From the NCBI GenBank assembly GCA_030594585.1, contig JAUVEX010000039.1:1-8431 (forward strand): a stretch of 8,431 nt of DNA. Direction: 5' to 3'. Position numbers and translations under genes: made by a program. The notes beneath the pieces were generated by a model. That model was given only the letters and a program-made list of their open reading frames with translations. It made no database searches and was not told where the DNA came from. The stretch is from an archaeon. GTDB lineage: Archaea; EX4484-52; B79-G9. Positions 1 to 5,305 of this stretch are shown piece after piece. Each line of letters opens with the position of its first letter. Position 1 is the first letter of the stretch.

Positions 1-2
1 CA

Positions 3-404
3 AAAGAGCTTTTTGAAAAAATGAAATTGCAGCGGCTTCATATGCACACATACAATTACTGTATGGTTCTATTGTCAAAAGATTACGGGACAAGCCCTGA
101 AAAAATGCGTGACGGGCTTTTGTTTGCGCTTCTTTGCGCTGCTGTAAAAGCATCAAACGGTTCTGTAGGTTCAATCAAGGACATAAAAAAAGTGAAAACA
201 AGCTTAAACACACAAGGATTAAAAGATATTATAAGAACCCAAAAAGAATTAGGCCTTTGTGATGGCTTTTTGGATTCAGGCATATGTGATATGGGCAATC
301 ATTTTTTAATCGCAGTGCCTACAAAAATAGCAGAAAAATTAAAAAGTACAGTTGGGCTTGGTGATGTTGTGTCCTCAAGCGCCTTTGTGTATGATGTTCT
401 TTGA
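3..404 (+). CDS. ADP-dependent sugar kinase (glucokinase/phosphofructokinase family), C-terminal part, 5' end cut by window
   Basis: The frame is open from the first bases of the window, so the ATG at 21 is internal and only about 133 C-terminal residues are seen. The stretch LQRLHMHTYNY and the ending STVGLGDVVSSSAF match the C-terminal part of archaeal ADP-dependent glucokinases and phosphofructokinases, ribokinase-fold enzymes that phosphorylate glucose or fructose 6-phosphate with ADP as donor. The Asp of the GxGD motif (codon 363-365) is the expected catalytic base that activates the sugar hydroxyl. The protein stops soon after this motif, as is normal for the family. The glucose and fructose-6-phosphate branches cannot be separated from this fragment, so no symbol is given. 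The 3' end overlaps the opposing small membrane-protein gene by 30 bases. Confidence 0.85.
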   Translation, partial: KELFEKMKLQRLHMHTYNYCMVLLSKDYGTSPEKMRDGLLFALLCAAVKASNGSVGSIKDIKKVKTSLNTQGLKDIIRTQKELGLCDGFLDSGICDMGNHFLIAVPTKIAEKLKSTVGLGDVVSSSAFVYDVL

Positions 405-632
405 TAATTTCCCAAGTTTTATCGCGGCAACCAAAAACCATACAGAATTCAAAACAAGGAATGGGGTGCTCCCGATAGAATATGCGTAATATGAAAGAAG
501 CAGAGCGCCAAATATATTAAGCGCATTGTATTCTACAGAATCTCGGCTTAACGATCCGCCAATTTCATCAAGCACAAATGCTATAAGTATAAGCGCCATT
601 CCCAAAATACCAAAAACAATAACATCAATCAT
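375..632 (-). CDS. Small three-helix membrane protein, CBU_0592-like
   Basis: An 85-residue protein with three hydrophobic segments: about residues 2-20, 38-54 and 56-74. The pattern of 'I.FGILGMALILIAF', then a short polar loop, then 'NALNIFGALLLSYYAY' and 'FLVLNSVWFLVAAIKL' resembles the small CBU_0592-type membrane domain found in bacteria and archaea, whose function is unknown. The assignment is from memory of the pattern only. The start ATG (630-632) has no ribosome site, but a TATA-like box lies 24-32 bases upstream, so a leaderless transcript is likely. It follows the CBS gene on the same strand with a 45-base gap. Its last ten codons plus stop lie inside the 3' end of the convergent kinase gene. 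Confidence 0.75.
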   Translation of the reverse strand: MIDVIVFGILGMALILIAFVLDEIGGSLSRDSVEYNALNIFGALLLSYYAYSIGSTPFLVLNSVWFLVAAIKLGKLSKNIIHKGA

Positions 633-655
633 ATAGCTTAATTTATATCAGGTAA

Positions 656-664
656 CTTATAAAA
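656..664 (-). promoter_or_regulatory. TATA box for a leaderless transcript of the small membrane protein
   Basis: On the minus strand this reads TTTTATAAG. Its centre is about 28 bases before the ATG at 632, which places the expected archaeal start site (about 25-28 bases downstream of the TATA box) on or next to the start codon. T-rich sequence between the CBS stop codon and this box could also end the CBS transcript. A second TATA-like string (GATATAAATT, 648-639) is too close to the ATG to serve. Confidence 0.5.
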
Positions 665-677
665 CTAAACTAAAATA

Positions 678-1244
678 TTATAATGTCTCCGGATTATCAG
701 GTTTCTCAGAACATGACTTGCAAAGCCAGCGCCCGTCCAATTCCGCCAAGTCATCACAGATGTTTTCGCATTCTTCGCAGCAGCCTTGAATAAGCTTTTT
801 TTCAGGAGCACTCTGGGTCTCTTCAATATTTGTCCTTTCATACAGCACATCAATCATTGCAGGGTATAATTTTGTTATGTCTGTTTCAGTTACAACGCCC
901 ACAATATTTCCTTCATCATCAACAATAGGAATCCTGCCGACCTTATTTGCGCACATCTTTTTTGCAACATCATTGATAAGTTCGTCGGGCTTTGCGGTTA
1001 TCATTTTAGGCACCATTACATCTTTTACAACAACATTACGCGGGTCAAGATTCTCAGCCACAACCTTAGCCACTATATCGCGGTCTGTCAATATTCCCTG
1101 CGCATCATGGCCGCGCACAACAACAAGGCCTCTTATGTTATGTTCCCTTAAGATAAATGCAGCCCCCTGTATTGTTTTGTCTTCCTCAATAACAATGACT
1201 GGCTTTGACATGATTTCAGATATTTTCCTTTCTTCTGCAAGCAT
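678..1244 (-). CDS. Tandem CBS-domain protein with C-terminal zinc ribbon
   Basis: A 188-residue cytosolic protein. Two CBS motifs (about residues 8-60 and 75-127) pair into a Bateman module, which in other proteins binds adenosine nucleotides or related ligands. Signature pieces are 'ISEIMSKPVIVI', 'GILTDRDIV', 'VKDVMVPKMITA' and 'GVVTETDITK'. After a linker comes CEEC (156-159) and CKSC (175-178) with a W before the second pair, a four-cysteine zinc ribbon. There is no fused enzyme domain, so it is probably a sensor or adaptor that passes ligand state to a partner. The ATG at 1244 is preferred over an in-frame GTG at 1253, because GGTGA lies five bases before the ATG and the GTG is part of that ribosome site. 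It is divergent from the beta-propeller gene; no partner can be inferred from the context. Confidence 0.88.
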   Translation of the reverse strand: MLAEERKISEIMSKPVIVIEEDKTIQGAAFILREHNIRGLVVVRGHDAQGILTDRDIVAKVVAENLDPRNVVVKDVMVPKMITAKPDELINDVAKKMCANKVGRIPIVDDEGNIVGVVTETDITKLYPAMIDVLYERTNIEETQSAPEKKLIQGCCEECENICDDLAELDGRWLCKSCSEKPDNPETL

Positions 1245-1249
1245 TTTTT

Positions 1250-1254
1250 TCACC
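1250..1254 (-). promoter_or_regulatory. Ribosome binding site GGTGA that sets the CBS gene start
   Basis: The minus strand reads GGTGA, then five A residues, then ATG (1244-1242). GGTGA pairs with the CACCTCC end of archaeal 16S rRNA. The site overlaps the alternative GTG start (1253-1251), which argues for the ATG. Confidence 0.7.
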
Positions 1255-1286
1255 TTTTTTTAAATTCGCGTGTTTTGTTGGCAGGC

Positions 1287-1299
1287 ATAATTTATATTT
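1287..1299 (-). promoter_or_regulatory. TATA/BRE region of the CBS gene
   Basis: The minus strand shows AAATATAAATTAT preceded by an A-rich ACGAAAC stretch of BRE character. Transcription would start near 1267, giving a leader of roughly 20 bases that contains the GGTGA ribosome site. This gene therefore appears leadered, unlike its divergent neighbour. Confidence 0.5.
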
Positions 1300-1343
1300 G
1301 TTTCGTTTGCTTGTACGGGCAGACACCCGAACAAATAGATGCC

Positions 1344-1351
1344 TATATATA
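1344..1351 (+). promoter_or_regulatory. TATA box for a leaderless transcript of the beta-propeller gene
   Basis: A clean TATATATA is centred about 28 bases before the ATG at 1375. The predicted start site falls on or within a few bases of the start codon, and no ribosome site is seen before it. Confidence 0.6.
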
Positions 1352-1374
1352 CTAAAAAACACCATATTTAAGCT

Positions 1375-3555
1375 ATGGTATCTGAATCTATGCAAACAGC
1401 AATTGTGCTTGGAGGAGTTACAGCATTATTGCTCCTTGCTGTTGTCACATTTTATCCTAATGACTTTACACCTCCACAAACACAGGACGGAATCAATAAA
1501 TTCAATTCTGTTGAGGAAATAAAAGACTTCCTAAAAGAAAACACACAGGCAAGTTACTGGAATGGCGGCCTTATGATGGAAACAACAAACATGGCTGTCT
1601 CAAAATCAGTGTCTGATACAGCAGGCAGTGCGCCTGAATCACAAACATCATCAAGCGCAGATGATTTCTCAACAACAAATATACAGGTAGAAGGCGTAGA
1701 TGAGGCAGACATTGTAAAAAACGACGATAAATACATATACACGCTTTCCGGGAACACACTTTCAATTGTTGACGCATATCCTGCCGATAACGCAAAACTC
1801 ATTTCAAACATCACAATTGACGGAAACCCCCAGGAATTATACATTACGGACAATACACTGGTTGTTCTTGGAAATAGATATATGGACCATATAGCCCCTG
1901 CATCCCCTGAAATAGATATAGGCCTTGCAAAAGAAATGATGCCGCAAATGCGCTCATCAACATACGCTTTTGCAGAAACATACGATATAACAGATAAAAA
2001 AAATCCAAAAAACATAAAAACTGTCTCAGTTGACGGAAATTATTTTGACTCGCGAATGATTGACGGCATTGTATACATAATTGCAACCCAATACACATAC
2101 TATCATGACGACATCATGGTTCCGAAAATAGCAACAACTGCTGAAGGCACAACAACAAACAAGACACTTGAAGTGTATTATTTCAACATGCCCGACACTT
2201 CATACTCATTCACAACAATAGTCTCTCTTGACACTAAAGACAGCACCAAAGACACTGACGGAAAAATATATCTTTTAGGCGCTACAAGCAATCTGTATGT
2301 CTCAAAAAATAACATTTACGCAGTATATCAAAAAAGGCTGCCGCAAAGATATTTCTATGAGCGGATGGTCGATGATGTTGTTCTCCCGCTTGTATCAACT
2401 ACAATTAAAAACAAAATAACTACAATTATGGACTCAAACAAAAGCGAGTGGGAAAAAGAACAAGAAACAGGAGACATTCTTGAAGAATACACAGAAACAC
2501 TAACCGATGAACAAAAAAAAGAGCTTGAAACAACCGCCCAAACCAGCATGGAAACATTTGAGCGGGAAATTGCAAAAGAGACAGAAAAAACAATAATCCA
2601 TAAAATAAAAATAGACAACGGCAATATAGATTACAAAAAAACAGGAGAAGTCCCGGGGCATGTATTGAACCAATTCTCAATGGATGAATATGATAATCAT
2701 TTCAGGATTGCGACAACAACGGGGCGCATAACAAGGATGGGCGCGCAGACATCCGCGAACCACATATATGTGCTTGACAGCGAGCTTAAGCAGGTGGGTG
2801 CGCTTGAGGATCTGGCGCCTGGGGAGACTATATATTCTGCGCGTTTTATGGGCAAGAAGGCATATATGGTTACTTTTGTCAAAATAGACCCTCTTTTTGT
2901 GATAGACCTTTCAAACCATAAAAACCCCAAAGTCTTGGGAAAACTCAAGATACCAGGGTATTCGGATTACCTGCACCCGTATGATGAGAACCATATAATC
3001 GGCATAGGAAAAGAAACAGAGGTGGCCGAATCCAAGAATTTTGTTTGGCAGCAGGGAGTGAAGCTCGCGCTTTTTGATGTAACTGATGTTGAAAATCCAA
3101 AAGAATTATCAGTATACACTATAGGCGATAGGGGAACAGATTCCTATGCGCTTCACGACCACAAGGCATTCCTTTTCAGCAAAGACAAGAATTTGCTTGT
3201 AATTCCAATTCTTCTGGCAGAGCTGGATGAGACCAAATACGCGGACGAACTGCCTGAATGGGCATACGGCGAATTCGTTTGGCAGGGAGCATTCGTATTT
3301 AACATAGACACAAACAATGGAATAGAACTCAAAGGAAAAATAACGCATGCAGACGAAGATGACGACACACTATTAAAAAGCGGCTGGTATTACTACGGCT
3401 CAAAATACTCTGTAAAACGCTCTCTTTACATGGATGATACTCTTTACACAATCTCTAATGGCATGATAAAAGCAAATGACCTTGACAATCTTGATGAAAT
3501 AAACGCTATTGAGCTTCCTGTAAGCGAAACATACCCGAAATATCTTGTTTATTGA
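1375..3555 (+). CDS. Membrane-anchored extracellular beta-propeller protein (Beta_propel / COG4880 type)
   Basis: A 726-residue protein with one N-terminal hydrophobic segment (about 8-27, ending in FYPND), probably an uncleaved anchor, then a low-complexity Ser/Thr linker (about 72-100). The core begins with VEGVDEADIVK (105-115), the hallmark of the secreted beta-propeller family. Repeated strand pairs follow, with later signatures such as LHPYDENHIIGIG (533-545), LALFDVTDVENPKEL (564-578) and GDRGTDSYALHDHKAFLF (584-601). A charged helical insert (about 343-412, rich in E, K and T) interrupts the propeller. The family's function is unknown; location outside the membrane and a binding role are inferences. 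The ATG at 1375 suits the leaderless promoter, and the ATG five codons later is the alternative. Part of the gene (about 2700-2820) is GC-rich relative to the rest. Confidence 0.88.
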   Translation: MVSESMQTAIVLGGVTALLLLAVVTFYPNDFTPPQTQDGINKFNSVEEIKDFLKENTQASYWNGGLMMETTNMAVSKSVSDTAGSAPESQTSSSADDFSTTNIQVEGVDEADIVKNDDKYIYTLSGNTLSIVDAYPADNAKLISNITIDGNPQELYITDNTLVVLGNRYMDHIAPASPEIDIGLAKEMMPQMRSSTYAFAETYDITDKKNPKNIKTVSVDGNYFDSRMIDGIVYIIATQYTYYHDDIMVPKIATTAEGTTTNKTLEVYYFNMPDTSYSFTTIVSLDTKDSTKDTDGKIYLLGATSNLYVSKNNIYAVYQKRLPQRYFYERMVDDVVLPLVSTTIKNKITTIMDSNKSEWEKEQETGDILEEYTETLTDEQKKELETTAQTSMETFEREIAKETEKTIIHKIKIDNGNIDYKKTGEVPGHVLNQFSMDEYDNHFRIATTTGRITRMGAQTSANHIYVLDSELKQVGALEDLAPGETIYSARFMGKKAYMVTFVKIDPLFVIDLSNHKNPKVLGKLKIPGYSDYLHPYDENHIIGIGKETEVAESKNFVWQQGVKLALFDVTDVENPKELSVYTIGDRGTDSYALHDHKAFLFSKDKNLLVIPILLAELDETKYADELPEWAYGEFVWQGAFVFNIDTNNGIELKGKITHADEDDDTLLKSGWYYYGSKYSVKRSLYMDDTLYTISNGMIKANDLDNLDEINAIELPVSETYPKYLVY

Positions 3556-3568
3556 AGTTGTTGATTAA

Positions 3569-4324
3569 ATGACTCTGAAAGAATTTTTAAACCCGAACAA
3601 AGAAAAACTTTTACTATCTATAATCATTTTTATTTTTTTGCCGGTTTTTCCTGTTTTAATAAATGTTGTTTGTGATTCTATGCCCGGCTTCAATGAAGGT
3701 GGATGTCCTTCAAATTATACAGAATATTTCTCTTTTCTCACACTATTAATTAAAGGATTTAATAATATAAATATTTCTATTATTCCGATTTTAGGTTTTG
3801 TTTTTGCATACATTGTCGCATCAGCAGTTATTTTTTATATAGAACAAATATCTTTTGAAACCAAACAACAAATTAAAGAAAATTTAAAAATGACCAAAAC
3901 TAAATTACTGTTTTCTGCATTGGGTTGGCTAAGTATTGGAATATTTTTTACAGGGTATTTATCTGGAATTTATGGCGGCACATCAAATTTTCCAGCATTA
4001 TTAAGTTCAGTGCATTATTTTTTTGATTCTCTTGCTTTAGTTATACTTCCATTTACAGCAGTTACATATTATTTGTTTTATAATTCAAGTGTTATTTTTC
4101 TTGGTTTACTATCATACTTTTCAAACATAGAACACATTTTTGGAGGATTAGAACCACACACTTTAACATTTTTAGGAGCACTAATAATATTTCCATTATT
4201 AATAATTGAATGGTATTTGTTTTCATGCCTTAGTGTGTATTATTATAATAAAATAAAACATAAAACACAAGAATCTTCACAATCTAATGATTCAACAAAA
4301 AACGAACATTGTGATGTTGTATGA
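3569..4324 (+). CDS. Hypothetical multi-helix membrane protein starting with the LKEFLNPNKEK module
   Basis: I do not recognise a function. The 251-residue protein opens with MTLKEFLNPNKEK followed at once by a hydrophobic segment (13-33). More segments lie at about 70-92, 113-133, 147-170 and 199-226, then a polar tail from about 229. Cys35 and Cys46 lie in the loop after the first helix and could form a disulfide if that loop is outside. The start resembles many short membrane proteins of small-genome archaea, in which a basic leader precedes the first helix; this one would be an expanded form. It begins 13 bases after the propeller stop, without a clear ribosome site or promoter, so co-transcription is likely. 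It is very AT-rich (13 G+C in 3601-3660). Its stop overlaps the start of the next small ORF as ATGA. Confidence 0.75.
   Translation: MTLKEFLNPNKEKLLLSIIIFIFLPVFPVLINVVCDSMPGFNEGGCPSNYTEYFSFLTLLIKGFNNINISIIPILGFVFAYIVASAVIFYIEQISFETKQQIKENLKMTKTKLLFSALGWLSIGIFFTGYLSGIYGGTSNFPALLSSVHYFFDSLALVILPFTAVTYYLFYNSSVIFLGLLSYFSNIEHIFGGLEPHTLTFLGALIIFPLLIIEWYLFSCLSVYYYNKIKHKTQESSQSNDSTKNEHCDVV
3578..3610 (+). repeat. 33-base direct repeat, copy 1 (codes for KEFLNPNKEKL)
   Basis: Identical over 33 bases to 4330-4362, in the same reading frame relative to each ATG (both start nine bases after the A of the start codon). The identity stops within the first hydrophobic segment, where both copies stay hydrophobic but differ in bases. 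Confidence 0.95.
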
Positions 4325-4422
4325 ATCTAAAAGAATTTTTAAACCCGAACAAAGAAAAACTTATTTTATTTTTCATAATTTTATTAATCGGAATACTCAG
4401 CATACCTATAGAATTGCTTTAA
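4321..4422 (+). CDS. Small coupled ORF, 33 residues: duplicated membrane-protein start, probably truncated by frameshift
   Basis: The ORF reads MNLKEFLNPNKEK, then a hydrophobic run LILFFIILLIGILSIPIELL, then stop. Its first 13 residues repeat the start of the preceding gene with one change. ATG overlaps the preceding TGA (ATGA, 4321-4324), the classic geometry for translational coupling, so it may be translated as a one-helix peptide. In the frame one base back, the sequence continues past the stop with a second hydrophobic segment and a basic tail up to 4481. A one-base deletion near 4405-4420 would thus have split a two-helix protein of about 53 residues. It may be a real peptide, a young pseudogene or a sequencing/assembly error. 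Confidence 0.55.
   Translation: MNLKEFLNPNKEKLILFFIILLIGILSIPIELL
4330..4362 (+). repeat. 33-base direct repeat, copy 2
   Basis: Perfect copy of 3578-3610 at the start of the small ORF. Because synonymous positions are also identical, either the duplication is recent or gene conversion keeps the copies alike. Confidence 0.95.
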
Positions 4423-4481
4423 TTCTAATGCCTTTTGCTGTTTTAATCTATATTTTATTGAAAAAAGCAAAAAAACAATAA
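4413..4481 (+). pseudogene. Out-of-frame second helix and basic tail of the small membrane protein
   Basis: In the frame one base back from the 33-residue ORF this codes for IALILMPFAVLIYILLKK and a lysine-rich tail, then stop. A hydrophobic helix with a basic end is what the second half of a two-helix membrane protein would look like. No ribosome site or start serves it alone; an ATG at 4428 lies inside the helix. Confidence 0.4.
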
Positions 4482-4501
4482 TTTCCGATTTCTCCGAAAC
4501 A

Positions 4502-4509
4502 CATATAAA
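4502..4509 (+). promoter_or_regulatory. Likely psmB promoter (TATA box)
   Basis: CATATAAA preceded by the A-rich CGAAACA, a good BRE/TATA combination. Transcription would start near 4530, leaving a leader of about 80 bases before psmB. The rest of the intergenic stretch (4482-4613) holds a short hairpin and the GGTGA site but no other gene that I can see. Confidence 0.5.
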
Positions 4510-4547
4510 GATTTACACGGATACATAGGTATCTGATTCTGGTGGGT

Positions 4548-4567
4548 TAAACATTCTTAGGTGTTTA
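4548..4567 (+). repeat. Short inverted repeat in the psmB leader
   Basis: TAAACA (4548-4553) and TGTTTA (4562-4567) form a 6-bp stem with an 8-base loop. GGGT (4544-4547) could also close with ACCC (4597-4600) around it. The stems are short and AT-rich, so any regulatory role is uncertain. Confidence 0.35.
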
Positions 4568-4612
4568 CAGGTAAAAAAGGGACAAAAAGTAATTCAACCC
4601 ATAAAATTAAAA

Positions 4613-4617
4613 GGTGA
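4613..4617 (+). promoter_or_regulatory. GGTGA ribosome site overlapping the annotated GTG start of psmB
   Basis: GGTGA is followed by five bases (TAACT) and then ACG (4623-4625), in frame with psmB. The CBS gene in this window has the same site, with the same five-base spacing, before its ATG. The GTG at 4614 lies inside the site and so cannot use it. Confidence 0.5.
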
Positions 4618-5252
4618 TAACTACGGAAAAGTTGAAAACAGGAACCACAACAGTAGCGCTTGTATGCAAAGACGGAATTGTTCTTGCAGCAGACCAAAAA
4701 GCAACCATGGGACATTTGGTTGCGTCAAAAAACGCTAAAAAAGTGCATGAAATAACAGACAGGATGGCAATGACAATTGCAGGCTCTGTTGGCGATGCAC
4801 AGGCACTTATACGGATTTTGAAAGCAGAGATGCAGCTATACGAGCTTCAGGAAAAAACAACCACAACAAAAGCAGCAGCAACTCTATTATCAAACATCTT
4901 AAGAGGCGCATACAAATCATATGTGCCTGAAATGGTTCAGTTGGTTCTTGGAGGATACGACTCAAGAGGACCTCACCTATATTCAGTCGATGCTGCGGGC
5001 GGGCTTTCCGAAGAGACTGATTACGCATTCAGCGGCTCAGGATCTGTTATCGCTGTAGGTGTTCTTGAAGACAGCTACAAAAAAGACATGACTGCAACAG
5101 AAGGGGTTAGTCTTCTCTTAAGAGCCATAAAAGCCGCAAGAGAACGGGATGTGTTTTCCGGCGGAACCCTCATGGATGTTGCTGTAATTACAGAAAAAGG
5201 CATTGAATGGATTGAAAAAGAAAAAATAAAGAAAATGATACAAGTAAACTAA
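4614..5252 (+). CDS. psmB: 20S proteasome beta subunit (catalytic)
   Basis: The catalytic subunit of the archaeal 20S proteasome, an N-terminal threonine protease that degrades unfolded proteins inside the core particle. A propeptide (10 residues from the GTG) ends in Gly before TTTVAL, so autocleavage exposes Thr1 (residue 11). Counting from Thr1, Asp17, Lys33 (ASKNAKKV), the SGS loop near 129-131 and the RDVFSGG segment with Asp166 and Ser169 are present, so the active site is complete. The length (212) is usual. A TAA at 4608 rules out starts further upstream. The GTG overlaps the GGTGA site, and an in-frame ACG at 4623 has the ideal spacing, giving a 7-residue propeptide; TTG at 4632 is a weaker option. 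fttA follows after 53 bases, and no psmA is in view. Confidence 0.96.
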   Translation: MITTEKLKTGTTTVALVCKDGIVLAADQKATMGHLVASKNAKKVHEITDRMAMTIAGSVGDAQALIRILKAEMQLYELQEKTTTTKAAATLLSNILRGAYKSYVPEMVQLVLGGYDSRGPHLYSVDAAGGLSEETDYAFSGSGSVIAVGVLEDSYKKDMTATEGVSLLLRAIKAARERDVFSGGTLMDVAVITEKGIEWIEKEKIKKMIQVN

Positions 5253-5263
5253 ACATATTGCAA

Positions 5264-5279
5264 CAAACAATTCTGTTTG
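5264..5279 (+). repeat. Short inverted repeat between psmB and fttA
   Basis: CAAACA and TGTTTG form a 6-bp stem with loop ATTC, followed by five A residues. It resembles the hairpin in the psmB leader (AAACA-TTC-TGTTT core). There is no T-run after it, so it is not a good terminator, and psmB and fttA may be co-transcribed. Confidence 0.35.
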
Positions 5280-5305
5280 AAAAATCATAACCGGAAGTCA
5301 ATAAC

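Noticed and set aside
877..1263. 128-residue plus-strand ORF opposite the CBS gene
   Set aside because: It is the antisense of a clear CBS/zinc-ribbon gene, and its Ser/Thr-rich translation resembles no family.
1554..2015. 153-residue minus-strand ORF inside the propeller gene
   Set aside because: Antisense shadow of a conserved protein; no ribosome site or promoter.
4287..4481. 64-residue ORF starting inside the end of the 251-residue membrane protein
   Set aside because: Its first half is an out-of-frame reading of the repeated LKEFLNPNKEK module; only the last 22 residues look like protein and they fit better as the lost tail of the small ORF.
4544..4600. Possible tRNA-like or structured RNA closed by GGGT/ACCC
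   Set aside because: No T-arm or anticodon arm can be drawn, and the closing stem is only four pairs.
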